From Owenia fusiformis (Eukaryota > Annelida > Polychaeta > Sabellida > Oweniidae), in contig CAIIXF020000006.1 in the NCBI GenBank assembly GCA_903813345.2, positions 36,733,936 through 36,797,935 of the forward strand: 64,000 nt of DNA. The letters are read 5' to 3'. The stretch's first letter is position 1; each line of letters opens with the position of its first letter. Shown here one piece after another: positions 21,494 to 33,635 of the stretch. Position numbers and translations under genes: made by a program. The notes under the pieces are model-generated. The model was not told where the DNA came from. It searched no databases and was given only the letters and a program-made list of their open reading frames with translations.

Positions 21494-24000
21494 ACTTCAA
21501 TGACCTACATCGTTTCAATTTAAAGTTTAGGGAACACTGGCATGCTTTTGAAACATAACTTTTGTTGCTACTTTAAATAATTTCTATTCAATGGTTATAT
21601 GATGTGAAATAAACATATGGTTATCTGCTATCACATAAGTACCGACCGCTATATCAGTGGCGAGTCAATTTAATTTAAAGTGTAATTGGTTGATAAGTAT
21701 CACGTGTGTCTCTACCTATAACCACCTTTGGTCAGTATCATCAACTCCTACATATTATCAGATTCCAATGTGTCGCATCCTTCACTTCTCGATACAATCA
21801 TACAGTAGCGGACAGTGACAAGGAACATGCCTCAATATACTAGATATAGCACAATCAGCCATGGAAGTTAACCATATGGAAGCTCATTTAACTGAATAAT
21901 AGTTACCTCTTTGTATTCTGAAGGATAAACTCTTTGAATTACAGTGCTACATTGCGTAAACCATAGGAAATACGCTTAGCTTCTTGTAATTTTAGCATGA
22001 GGACTGAAACACGTGCTAAAACATATGTTTCAGAAATCGTGCTGCTGATTCAAGTGAATTTTAAACAGAAATCTAACAAAGAAGGACAACATTTCTTTGG
22101 TGAGTTTTAATTATATTCAATGTAAGATAAACAACTAAGTTAAGGTGGTACGTGGTTTTTGGAGACTGGCATGTCCACCCCTAAAACCCTTCACACTCAT
22201 TTTCAATCGCTTAATCCAGACCCGTAATACATTTCTTGGACCTTAATTGAGTTGTTAAAAATTTTTGGTCCTCTAATTTCTGATGTTTTTGAGAGTCAAT
22301 GTGATTTCCTATGTAAGCGCACTTACGCAATTTGATTTTTTAGTCTCCTAATTTAAGTGAAAAATATTTTCAGGCTGGTATTTGAAGACAAATTTGCATT
22401 TCAAACCCAGTGGAGCTTTGTCATATTTTCCAAACGATTATATGTTAGATAGCTCATTAATTTATTCATCAATGCCTTTACACAACCTTGTCTAGTAGGA
22501 CAGGTGTCTACTTTGCTAAACACAAGATATCCTTATTCATAAGTAAACTATTTTTTAAGTGGTTTTGCATTGTAGCATGTTTTCCGAAATGCACCACGAC
22601 ACCTTTTTACTCCAACTAACCATCTAATTCGTTTTCCAGGTACGAGCTAATTGGATTAGAAACTAGACATACAGGATAAAATAACAGTTGCATCTCAACA
22701 AAGTGCGAAACGGTACACCATGAACCTGTTCTGATGGAAATTTACCGGACTATGATAAGTGTCCACTACGATCCTTCAGCGTGAATTATAATATTATAAT
22801 ATAAAATACAGGTAATAAATATACACAATGCTATAAAGATTTTGTTGTGTACTTACCAAATATTTGAAGTGTTCTTTTTCCTTGAAAATCTTGACCCATA
22901 CCCCTTCCTCTTATAGCGCTAGATTATGTAAGTTCGTGTACTTTGTTATCAATAACACGGGCGGTGTTTATCTTATCTGAATCCCGAGGAGGCTATCTAT
23001 TCAGAAAGGAGTAGGTGACATATTGGGGCTCCCCAAGGGTTATGTGACAAGGCGACCGGACCTCGAAAATGTGACTTTAAGGTATTTCAAAAACGAACAA
23101 ATGTGACAAATAAATCCTTGCAAGTGACAATTTTGTATATTTATCCGACTGACAAGTGTTTTGAAAGTGGCAAAAATAGATAATTCGTTCCGAATGTAAT
23201 TGGATGCTTATTCCAACCAGTAATCAAACGATGGAACATAACGGAGCATTTGTTGCATTAAATGCTTTGACTCACTAAAAAGAAATGAATCTGAGAAAAT
23301 ATGGCAAGTAAATTTTAAATGTGACAAAAGCGTCCTCACTGCCCCCTCTTGGGTAGCCCTTACATTCATTTAGCCTCTTACCCATATTATCTTATCTTTA
23401 TCTTATCCGAATCTAGATCTTGCACGGGTTGGTTCGGGAGGCTAAAACCATTTAGAAGGGACTCATTTAACCTCTAGCTTTATCTGAATCCAAGATCGTA
23501 ATTTAATTTGAATCCACTGCTAGATTAAAACATTAAATACTCATCGATATAAAAAGTTACTTATCTGAATCCCGGGTCTCGATTTAGCCTCTTGTAGGTC
23601 TTGTCTCGAATAAATCCGTCTTGAATAACTTTGTCCACACGTTGAGCAAAAAATCTCTTATTACCATGAACACCTTCTCATCTCCAGGAGGCTATTCTTG
23701 GACATGTTATGCAAGGTTGAATCCATTTTAGTAATGAATTATGTTTGCTAGATCAAAATCATGTAAAACCCATCAAGTTATACATGTTTTATCAAAATAG
23801 AAGGATGGAGATATAGCTCAGTGGTAGAGCAATCGACTGCAGATTGATAGGTCCCTGGTTCAAATCCGGGTGTCTCCTAAATTTTATCCACATACTCCCT
23901 ATTATATCATACTTCCTATTATATCATCACTATTATATCATACTCCCTATTATATCATACTTCCTATTATATCATTGATGAAAAGTACCCTGCTCTCCCG
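21494..24000 (-). repeat. Right arm of the 2.5-kb palindrome
   Basis: Inverted duplicate of 18106-20614. Homology stops abruptly at 24000 (CTCTCCCG against CGGGAGAG at 18106). The very high identity implies a recent duplication, ongoing gene conversion between the arms, or a palindromic assembly artefact. Confidence 0.9.
23807..23877 (+). tRNA. tRNA-Cys (GCA), second copy
   Basis: Identical to the minus-strand tRNA at 18229-18299, in inverted orientation in the other arm. Followed at 23880-23886 by AATTTTAT, giving a short T run for RNA polymerase III termination. Confidence 0.9.
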
Positions 24001-24040
24001 ATAAGTGATCTAGGTTCAATCCCGATCTACCTTTTAATTT
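24001..24040 (+). repeat. tRNA-like 3' half remnant
   Basis: GGTTCAATCCCGATCTACC followed by TTTT resembles a B-box/T-arm plus acceptor strand and terminator. The matching 5' acceptor GGTAGAT occurs in the outer inverted repeat (17981, and 24663-24680 on the minus strand). It could be a SINE or tRNA relic placed at the palindrome junction. Confidence 0.3.
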
Positions 24041-24129
24041 CATCTTAGACTATTAAAACTGATGTAACCTGTATTATGTTAATGGAAATAAAGTGAACAT
24101 AAAACAATTGTTTGCTGCAATGTAGTTTA

Positions 24130-24659
24130 TTATTTACTCACTGGAGTTAGAGTTATATCTAGAGGTGCTGTGGAGACACCATCAGCTAAAACTTTACGTT
24201 TACAGTAAAAATAAGAGAATCCCACGCGATCTTGGGTGTAGGTGAACATTGTGTTGTCCTTGGCTCTAAAACCTGTGATGTTACCCTGTTCTGGATTCCC
24301 ACTTTCCAACACTCTTTTGTACATATCCATGGGATTTTCAAAGTTATGTTTGTTTACTCCTTTACAGCTGATTTTTGACTGTGTCGTTTTGGCGTCATAA
24401 ACGCAGTAAGTCTTGGAACGTAAAGCAGCTATCTGTGTGCCCTGAAAGTAACGATGTTGTTAATTTTGATAAATTGATAGAATCGCCTCAAATTTTGACA
24501 AATTTTAACTAAATCAACAGGGTGACCTATACCTGAAACTCAAGTTTGTAAAGCCCACATTGACGCCTGTCGAAAGCTTTGTTCTCTGGAGTATCTTCCC
24601 GCGGGAACCATTGGTGTTTCACCCTTTTGTACTCTTCTAACATGGATGGACGAATGACT
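24130..24659 (-). pseudogene. 3' end of a protein-primed-type B-family DNA polymerase gene
   Basis: Two minus-strand exon pieces, 24659-24533 and 24441-24130, are joined by a 91-bp GT...AG intron in phase 0. The joined frame resembles the extreme C-terminus of the polymerase-B proteins of eukaryotic self-replicating elements (Polinton/Maverick-like or linear-plasmid-like). Visible landmarks are a WFPRED-TPENKAFD-type stretch, a GLYKLE block, a LRSKTYCVYD block, CKGVNK and a terminal DGVST-PLDI block. All polymerase catalytic motifs lie upstream and are missing: the gene is cut off at 24660, exactly at the outer inverted repeat. It is therefore a fragment. Family placement rests on remembered conservation of the tail and should be checked. 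Confidence 0.6.
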
Positions 24660-24662
24660 TCG

Positions 24663-24706
24663 ATCTACCGATCTACCAAGGATGCTCGACAACGGATAAT
24701 ACTACT
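24663..24706 (-). repeat. Outer inverted repeat of the palindrome, right copy
   Basis: Exact inverse of 17952-17995. The polymerase fragment ends at its inner border. Confidence 0.8.
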
Positions 24707-24709
24707 AAC

Positions 24710-25270
24710 TACATCCATTTTGACAGTTTCACCATTGAAAGATATTTTAACAATTTGACAGTTTCTACAATGAATAAAAATGTTTTCCATGGAATATTTG
24801 ATGGGAGATACACAGCGGGAGATATATACATGTCCTGCTACCCCAGAATGACTACATATCTGCTGTTATAAAACCTCATATGTAAAAGGATAATGCTATG
24901 ATCCACTTTATATGAAGTTCGACAATTGGTGTTTATTTCACAAAATGCTAGGATCACTCCTGTTACATATGGAACACTCTGTTTATGTTTTCCTTGCTAT
25001 TTTATTTTAAATTCTTTTTGTTGTGGTACATTTGATATAATATTATACAGTAGATGGTTAAAAATACCTGTACTTTTGTATTGTAAATATCAAAATATTG
25101 AAAATATAATTGTTATAGAATATTGTTTATTTACATTTCAAACATAGTATAACATGTATAAATTGTTGAACACCGAAATAGAATAGATAATATTATGTAA
25201 AAACTATTGTAAACAGAAACAGAACTTTTGAAATAAAACAATTTGCGTACAATACAGAGGCACAGCTACA
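24710..25270. other. No recognisable gene
   Basis: AT-rich; the open frame at 24926-25147 is biased by base composition and shows no domain. Confidence 0.4.
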
Positions 25271-25271
25271 C

Positions 25272-26527
25272 CATTTTTCGGCTTTGTATAAAAAAAACTC
25301 CTACCTCATACCCACCTACCAACCTACGTGGAACATGATACAGTCATTGAGGGGTTCAATTTTAAAGATTATTAAATCTCAAAATAGGTCAAATTATTAA
25401 CAGTTCTACAATTCCGGTTTGATTTTATGCCTAGACAGATGACAGATCCATAAATCAAGGCATATGGATGCATTTTAATGTGTAATGACCCTAGGGCGCC
25501 GTAGGGGAATAAACAACTAACTACCGGGTAGTTAACCGGGTGGCCGGGTAACCGGGTACTTAACGTTACTTGCAGGGTTACCAACTTTCAAAGTTGCACA
25601 TTTGTAGACTACCCTTCAATATTTTTACGTTATCATTTTACCAAGAACCTTTAAGTCCTCGGAAGTCCTTGGTAGTTATTTAAACAGTTTACATGTACGA
25701 TGACGTTAGTTGCTTGCTTTATTGTCTGGGTGATTGACAGAATATCGATGATTGTTTTCTATGATGGCGATTTCTACGAGATATTAGACAAATCTGGAAG
25801 ATTTACGTATGCGCAAATTGAAACGTTATTTGCCGTTTTTATCTGTTAATTAGTGTACGATGTACAATACAACGTTAGTTGCTTGATTTATTGCCTCGCC
25901 TCACTGATTGACATTATATTAATTTTGTTTGTCGTTTTGCCGGTTGATTTATTGGTAAATAAATTGTGTTGCTTGTTTAGTTGCTTGCTTGTTTGGTTGT
26001 ATCACTGGTACGTTGATTAGGATGTCAGTTGGGCGTTTTGAGGCATAAAATGAAAAACTCCCAACGTTAGTTGCTTGATTTATTGCCTCGCCTCACTGAT
26101 TGACATTATATTAATTTTGTTTGTCGTTTTGCCGGTTGATTTATTGGTAAATAAATTGTGTTGCTTGTTTAGTTGCTTGCTTGTTTGGTTGTATCACTGG
26201 TACGTTGATTAGGATGTCAGTTGGGCGTTTTGAGGCATAAAATGAAAAACTCCCAACCCTGGTAGGAAGGTAGGGTACCCGGCTACCCGGCTACCCGGTC
26301 ACCCGGTTTTTTACACAAACCCCGAGCATAGGTCCAAAAAGCCAGATAAAGAAATTGAAAGAAAGTGTGCTAAATTGCTATCAAGGGTCGATACAAACGC
26401 ATCCATAATAAACTAAGATTTAATAAACTAAGATCTTTAAAATTGAACCCTTCAAAGACTGTATCATGTCCCACGTACGTGGGTATGAGGTAGGAGTTTC
26501 TTTTTATACAAAGCCCCATTTTCCAGT
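25272..26527. mobile_element. Foldback element with ~120-bp TIRs and GGGTACCCGG motifs
   Basis: 25272-25385 recurs inverted at 26405-26525. Shared blocks are GGCTTTGTATAAAAA, AACTCCTACCTCATACCCAC, ACATGATACAGTC and GGGTTCAATTTTAAAGAT. A second inner inverted pair is formed by clusters of CCGGGTA/TACCCGG units (25525-25560 and 26275-26310). Inside is an exact 192-bp direct duplication (25869-26061 and 26062-26254). No transposase visible. Confidence 0.75.
25869..26254 (+). repeat. Exact 192-bp tandem duplication
   Basis: AACGTTAGTTGCTTGATTTA starts at 25871 and again at 26063. Both copies continue identically through TTGTTTGTCGTTTTGCC to AAATGAAAAACTCCCAAC. Identity implies a very recent duplication within the foldback element. 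Confidence 0.9.
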
Positions 26528-26849
26528 GTACGCTCGTCGAATTTTCCAGTGTACACCCGTCAGATTTTCCTGGTAGATCCCAAGGTGATCCGTGATTTTT
26601 GGTTGGGAAATTTTATTTTAGAGTATACTTGGCTACGCCACTGCAGTAAAATGCTATCATCTGTAATTATTCTGGTAAGAAAGAACTCCTCTTGCAGAAT
26701 ATGATGCTAATGTACACTCCCCTGCATAAGTTTGGTAACTGGAAACTGGTAACTCTGAATCAATCATCACTGGTTGGTGGTTGCCAGACTTACATGTATG
26801 AAGGGCAGTAATGTCTCCACATATTGTTTCCACCAAAAAAGTTAGAAGG

Positions 26850-27262
26850 GGATACAGAAAAGATGTCTGTCCCCCCGTCCGTTTGTCTGTCTGTCCAGCC
26901 CACACTTCAAATACCGATCAACCAGTCAACAGATTTGGTTCAAATTTTATAGGTTTATGCCTTGTGTGTATAAGTCCTCTTCTCGAGAAGAACTTTTTAA
27001 TATACCTACTACATTCAAAAATAAATGGCAGCCATTTTTTGTGAAATGTTTTATCTTTTATAATTTAAATACTAGTTGACGGATTTAGTTCAAATTTTAT
27101 ATGCTGATGCTTAAAGCAAGAGGAGCTTTGCTGAAGAAGACATTTTTTAAGATGACTGGTGAATTTAAAAATGGCGGTCATTTTTCGTTCAAAATATAAT
27201 CTTTGACAGTTAAAGTACCAGTGGACAAATTTGGTTCAAAGGACGAGTGGCTTTAAGACCCT
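26850..27262 (+). repeat. ~158-bp tandem copies of a dispersed 'CTGTCTGTC' repeat family
   Basis: Follows CCGTTTGTCTGTCTGTCC at 26875. Units start AAATACCGATCAACC (26908), AAATACTAGTTGACGG (27066) and AAAGTACCAGTGGAC (27222). Each has GATTTGGTTCAAATTTTAT near the start and ATGGC(A/G)G(C/T)CATTTTT in the middle. Related copies occur at 29380-29465 and 59740-60300. Short open frames here are incidental. Confidence 0.65.
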
Positions 27263-29706
27263 ATATTAGCCCCCAAGATATTTAGAAAAAATTGTACAGG
27301 ATATCAAAGAAGAGACTTTGTTTGATAACCAGATCCAAAAATTAGGTCATTCTGACATTTATATTTCAAAATATAGGTCATTCTATTAATGTGTATAAAA
27401 TGACCTTTCCAAGGAAAAACACTTTTTTCACATCATTATTGTCAATGTTTCTATTTATTATCAAAGTAATCACTATTTTCAGTCATTTAAGACTTTTTAT
27501 TATTGATCCTGTTGCTATTATCTTACATAATAGTGACAAAGCATATTGGGCAACATTCGAAAACATATAAAATATAACAAGTCAAAATACAAACAAAATA
27601 TTGAATAATGATCTTCTTTATACTCTATAATCTAGAACAATTGTCTACAAAAAAAGTTTGCGAAACTATGTCAGAAAAGAATATTGAGTTTTTTTAATTT
27701 ACATCACAATGAGATAGAACAAGGGGCAACATGTAAAAACACATGAAGTAATTAACAAGTCAAAAATCCATATTAATCAATTATATATTGATCTGCTTCC
27801 TTGAGATCATTTGCACATATGCAGTTTGTGGCAGTAAAATACTGAATTTATTATTTCACATCACAGTGAGGAAGCACAAAGAGCAACATTTGAAAACACA
27901 TGGACTTTACATAACTGTTGATGAGCACATTCATGTGTTTGTTCATTATAATAAGAGATTCTCTGAGCTATCATCATCTTCTTCAGATGACAACATTTCA
28001 TACATATCTTTTGATTTTAAAATGTCAAACTTCGTGCATTTCTTTTTGCTTTTATACCCCTTGTCCCTACAACCCTACTCCCAACAAGGCATGTACAATA
28101 CCATCCAGTGATTGCATCAATACTATTACATACATCTGGATCTGGGTTATACTCCACCCATGTATAATGATATTTAGAGGACACAAACCGATTACTGGAC
28201 TTTTACATAAATTAGGCCACATGTATCCTTTTTAACATTGATGGTATATTTCCCATCTACTTGAAGATGGTCATCTGTGCATCGTTTAAATTGGTTGGCT
28301 TGATCTCAAGAGAGTCTACTATGATTTAGATGTAACCCTCTTATCTCCATATAGGGGGTACTGGGAGATTGCAGTTCACTCATGCAGTTCCCTTTGCTTT
28401 GGGCATTTAATTAGCAAATGTCGTTTTCCGCCTACTGATTGTGACTTACAGTATATTTCTTCTGTACAATAAAGTTGAGCTGGATTTCTAAATATGAACA
28501 TTGGTATGATCAGCCAGTGAACTGTGATAATATAAAAAAATTATTCATACACAAAACATCAAGATAAAATGATTGTACAACAATCATCTCATATGAATGT
28601 ATTGAAAGGAATTGCATGTTATTATGTCGCTTAGAGCCATGGTAAAGATATATGCTTCTCAAGAGGTCATGCTCCAGTGCAAGCATACATATTAGTTCAT
28701 GAAAAGATCATATGAATAAAGAAAATATACTCAAATATATAAAACACAACTGTCACAATCATTCTAAGGATTTTCAAAATGGCTGACATCATTTTATTTC
28801 ATGCTGAAAATTGCAAAAAAGTTCCATTTTTGCACAACGCTTGGTCCTTACCTAGATTTTTACATATCTCAAGAGGTACCTCAGAAGTACACTATTCCCT
28901 CAATACATATAGCTTTCTAGGTAAGAACCAAGCGTTATATGAACAAAGCAAGAGTTTATCATGACCTTCCTCTATCTAAAAAGAAGTAGGTCAACACAAT
29001 TGCAAACATAACTAATCCCTACTCAATGACTATTGAAATATGACTATTTATATGTACAAAATATTAATCCAATGAGTGTATAGAGTGTCACAATCAAACA
29101 ATGGGACATCTGCCAAGTTGGGTTTATACATTCTGGAGACATTTTCTGAGATTGATAAAAAATTCACATTTTCACAGGAAGTGATACATACCTCCCAAAT
29201 CAACCAAAATATACTTATATCAGTAATCTTGAATGCTTTTTATTGTTATTTCTTGAAAATATACATATTTATCTACAATTTGATCCTACATATCAAGGAT
29301 ATTAACGACATTGCATTTTTCAAAAAATGTTAAGTGACCCCAGGGGTGTCTATAGCCATTCGTTCTTTAAAGAATGGATTTTCGAGATGCATGGCTGCTG
29401 GATTTCAAAATGGCCACCATTCTTCGTAACAAAACGTAATCTTTGATAATTCAAATACCAGTTGTGTTGTGTTGTGTTGTGTTGTGTTGGTGTTTCAAAA
29501 AGTTTTGAATAGTTGCACAATTTTTTAGAACATTACATAAAGTATTTTGAATCCCTGAAGTAATTAACTTTGGACCAACCAAATAGTCCTGTGCCTAATT
29601 CATGCTTCAGCTACATGACCATGCAAAAAGTGTCGGGGAAATATATTGATTGGTTTATCTGAGCTGTTGATATACTTCAAGGTACATTTGTGAGACACCC
29701 TGTATA
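27263..29706. other. No gene; one short hairpin and a GTGTT microsatellite
   Basis: Long AT-rich interval. A 107-bp hairpin at 28839-28945 has 20-bp arms (AACGCTTGGTCCTTACCTAG against its near-complement) and may be a tiny MITE. Five to six GTGTT units lie at 29463-29489. Open frames of 80-107 codons (27788-28235, 29076-29333) show no domain and overlap each other in different frames, so are not called. Confidence 0.45.
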
Positions 29707-30252
29707 TACAGGGTGGTCCAAAAAATGGGACACTCGTATTTTAAAAATAAATATTGATTTTCTTGATGAAAACATGTCATATTATATACCAATGGATAGG
29801 GAATTTACTTATCTTTAATTTGGTATATAATAAGTTCAAAGAACAGGTCCATTTAACAGACTATTGGTCCACTTAGACTTTTTCTGAAAAACTCATTCTT
29901 CCATTTACTTTTAAAACCGATTGCAAGTTGTAGATAATCCTTTCTTCTTGAGATGTGCAATTTCAAAAAGTGGCATAAGTTCTCAGTTTCTTTGAAAAAT
30001 TGGCAGCAAGAACCCCTATCACAAGGCTGTCTGAATATGGGTACACATAATGTTTACCATCAAAATAATATCAAAACTTATCATTATATAGAATTTAATA
30101 TATGGAACATATGGCATACAAGTATTCGGAGAAGAAAATTGACAAAATCTAGCGATGTATGTAGTTTACCTACAGTATGCAAATCTAGAAAACATTGTCA
30201 TAAATCGTTCACTTTGTTATCAAGTTTTAGCATGGTGCTCATTCCCTTTCAT

Positions 30253-30382
30253 TGAAAAGTTAACCGTCAGCCCACACTCCCACAAAAAATATATTGAAAC
30301 TGTATAATGCAGAGACTGTAAAGTAGCTTCTCTGCAAATATCATTTTTGTGGGAGTTTGGGCTCACCACTAAAACTTAACTT
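30253..30382. repeat. Hairpin MITE-like repeat
   Basis: AGCCCACACTCCCACAAAAA at about 30269 pairs with TTTTTGTGGGAGTTTGGGCT at about 30335, with AAAAGTTA/TAACTTTT further out. A short, AT-rich loop. No coding content. Confidence 0.6.
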
Positions 30383-31779
30383 TTGTGATGAAATTTAGCC
30401 TGACTGGTTTATGGTTTATTCAATATGGCTGCTAACCTGGGCATACATGTACACTACACAACTGCATGTACAGATTAGGCCATCCAAAATTAATTATATG
30501 TTGGCATTCTGATGAAGAGCCTTATATTAAAAACTACAAAATCTTCATTTATTTAAAGGGTATTTTATATTATATAAGAGTGAAAATGCAATAACACATT
30601 GTGCCAAAGCAAGTAACACACCTCTTGAGTTCAGATGACCTTGTTCATGAAGTTTATATACATGTAGTTTTTAATCAAAATCTTGGAACTCATTTCGCTA
30701 CAATATAATCCATGATCACAATTCCCTTTGTCATTTATATACATTACAAGTAGAGAGTACATGGGGACATTTTGTTTTTTCTGAAAACATAGAATTTAGT
30801 GACATTATTATAAGAAAATCTTTGAATGGCCTAAGTGTTTTTCTAAATAGGGAATAAGTAGAAATTATTTCAGGCAATCCTTTGAGTGACATGCCATTCA
30901 TACATGATGCTGCCTTATATTTTATGATATATATTGAGAGAGGATTTCTCTGAATTATTTGTGTTTCAAATATGGAACTGCAAATTGGCAAATAACTTTA
31001 AAAGTAAGTGTACATTCAAACATTTTAATTTCAAATGCCAAATAAAATGCCAAATGCCAATGGGCATTTAGTAAAAGTGACTCTATAACTATTTAGAATA
31101 TGGCAAACATGTTTAGAAAACTTCCGAGAAGCAATTGAAATAAGAAAATCCATTCTTTTTGAATTGCCCTTGTGTGCATTTAATTTCAGTCATTTTATCC
31201 TAATTGCCCATGGGCATTTAAAATAATAATCACATCCCAACTCTTAAAACATGCTTAGGATACTGTTAGAGTCTCAATAGGCAACGAGAACATTCATTTT
31301 TTAAAACAAGAAAATTTAGTCCCCCTAAAAATGCCCATATCGGTATTTATTCTCAAGATTTTCAGGTAATTGCTCGTGATAATTTATTTTAAAAAAATTT
31401 AATTTCTATTCACATGTCTTGTTATCAGTCACAATCAAAATAAAGCCAATTGCTCTCATTTCTTGGATTAGAAACAGTAAGATTTTGACAAAAATAGCAA
31501 CTCTTAAAGTTGACCTTTAAACCACCCTAGTGTCAAGGTCAAATGTCAAAACTTTCAGAAATCAGATTTTAAGTAATGAGTCATACTTCCTCTTCAATTC
31601 CATGTCAATATATACTTGTTTTGTAGGGGGGCTAAAAGAGGGGTTTACCGCCACATGTCCTTTATTGTAATGTCTGTCAACCAGCGTCCATAATGTAAAT
31701 GACGTCATTTTCATTTCAAAACGGGTTTTCCAAAACTTGCAAAAGCAAGTTTTATTGTCAACTTTATTTACATAAACAG

Positions 31780-32170
31780 ACGATCAATATGTCCACCATT
31801 TTGATCAATTGTACCCCTCAGTTTTGGCCTAAACTGGCCAATACCATTATTGATATGCTGTTAAAGACAATGAATTTCACTTGTCATTAATTCAATTCTG
31901 TCCTCAAGAGACTGAATAGATGTAAGGGGTTCATGGTACACCAATTCTGTTAGTTCTCCCCATACGTGGTAGTCGCAGATGTTGGTTGATCGTATGATCT
32001 GGGGGAGGCAGTGATTAGGGAGATAAATATAGGCACATTTTCTTTTAAACATTTGAAACTCTTCTGAGATCTATTGCTTGGAGCCCCATCTTGTTGGAAA
32101 ATGTAATGATTCGAGAATGAGCTCATACCAGGGTCTACAAACAACATAATTGGATAATGCGATGTCAACG
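31780..32170 (-). pseudogene. Decayed IS630/mariner-type DDE transposase
   Basis: Overlapping minus-strand frames carry fragments in the expected order: an FQQDGAPSN block (second catalytic Asp region), a C-DYHVWGEL block (third catalytic region) and the following LTSIQSLEDRIE helix. Frame changes between the blocks (around 32000-32060) and the missing N-terminus show that it is inactive. It is the cargo of the 29709-33635 element. Confidence 0.75.
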
Positions 32171-32548
32171 TCTGTGACTAACTCGTATTGGGAGAACGAA
32201 CAGAATTGCTTTACCATGAACCCCTTACATCTACTCAGTCCCTTATAAGGATAGACTTGTTGAGAAATGGAATTTATTGTCTCAACAGAATATCAATGAT
32301 GTTTTTGACCAGTTAAGGCCAAAATTGAGAGCTATAATTGATCAAAATGATGGACATATTGAACGTCTGTTGTTGTAAAAAAAGTTGACCAAAAACTTGT
32401 TATTTGCAAGTTTTTGAGAACCCGTTTTGAAACTAAAATGACGTCATTTATATAATGGACGCTGGTTGACAGACATTATAAAAAATTTGAACTTATGATA
32501 CACCAAATTAAAGATAAGTAAATTCCCTATCCACTGGTATATAATATG

Positions 32549-33556
32549 CTTCCTAGTCAACTCGTACCCAAGACAAGTCGTACCCAAGACAACTCGTACC
32601 CAAGATAACTCGTACCCAAGACAACTCGTACTCAAGTTATTTCCAGTATTATGGGTGCATATTAGGAAAACAAATCGAGTTTATATAATAATGTTTTCAT
32701 GTTATAAAATAAGCGTCAATATTTTTTTGAATTTAGAAGACATTTTTTCTCAATGGGTTAAGTAAAGAATTTTGATTTAACTTGAATCACCTTTTTAATC
32801 ATAAAAGAAGTGCTTGAAGTGCTTGTTTTCAACATTTTTTGTCAAACATATATATAAATGAATATAATTACAACAGTGACTTTTCTACAAATGAATCAAA
32901 CAATTAATTTAGTGCATTGAGAAAGTTTAAAGGAAGTTTAATCTGTTAATTTTTTTTCCAATTGGAACTAAATTGGATTGTGTTTGAGCACATGCATACT
33001 AAGTGCAATACTATATCAAGTATGAATAAGTACCAAAATAATATTTGATATTAATATTATAAATTTTTATATATATTATATTATTCAAAATATTTTATTG
33101 CTAAATTTCATGAATATGACTTCTGATAATATGAAATCCTAGACAAATAGATTATCTAGTGTTTAATAAGAAATTAGGCCCAAGATTTGATAAATCTAAA
33201 CATTTATAATGATACCATCTTTCAAGATGAATTAAATCTGACACTTGTTCCAAAAACTCATAAACATACAATATTTTGAAAAATGATTATGAATGTGTGG
33301 AATAAACATATGTCTCTTCACTCGAACATTCAATATAAAATGATAGTCAAAAGCTCAAAATGTCACAAAATTAAATTAATTTCTTCTGAAAATTCTTCAA
33401 ACTTCTGAACAGTATATTACAATTGTAATATGTATATCTATACACATTCCCAGTCTAATGCTTGGTTCAAAACAAAATATATACTAAGGTACGAGTTGTC
33501 TTGGGTACGAGTTGTCTTGGGTACGACTTGTCTTGGGTACGAGTTGACCAGTTACC
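32549..33556. mobile_element. Nested foldback element with 16-bp tandem repeats as termini and 9-bp target duplication
   Basis: Each end is an array of a 16-bp unit: CAACTCGTACCCAAGA, five copies at 32561-32635 (left) and about four in inverse orientation at 33488-33551 (right). The flanks are TATAATATG at 32540-32548 and again at 33557-33565, a 9-bp duplication of mariner sequence. Removing 1017 bp restores the mariner right arm. The 9-bp duplication suggests a Mutator-like or similar transposase acting in trans. The interior is very AT-rich without a coding frame. Confidence 0.8.
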
Positions 33557-33635
33557 TATAATATGACATGTTTTCATCAAGAGAAACATTATTTATTTTT
33601 GAAATACGAGTGTCCCATTTTTTTGGACCACCCTG

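Larger units (their letters stand above)
29709..33635 (-). mobile_element. Tc1/mariner (IS630) element with nested insertions
   Basis: CAGGGTGGTCCAAAAAATGG at 29709 mirrors at 33635, flanked by TA on both sides. The long TIR (about 230 bp in total) is interrupted on the left by about 1.8 kb of foreign DNA (about 29860-31660) and on the right by the foldback element at 32549-33556. The inner TIR parts (GTCAACCAGCGTCCATAATG, TGACGTCATTTT, AAAACGGGTTTT) are at 31675-31760 and, inverted, 32395-32475. A decayed transposase lies on the minus strand. A 754-bp relative is at 51920-52673. Confidence 0.85.
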
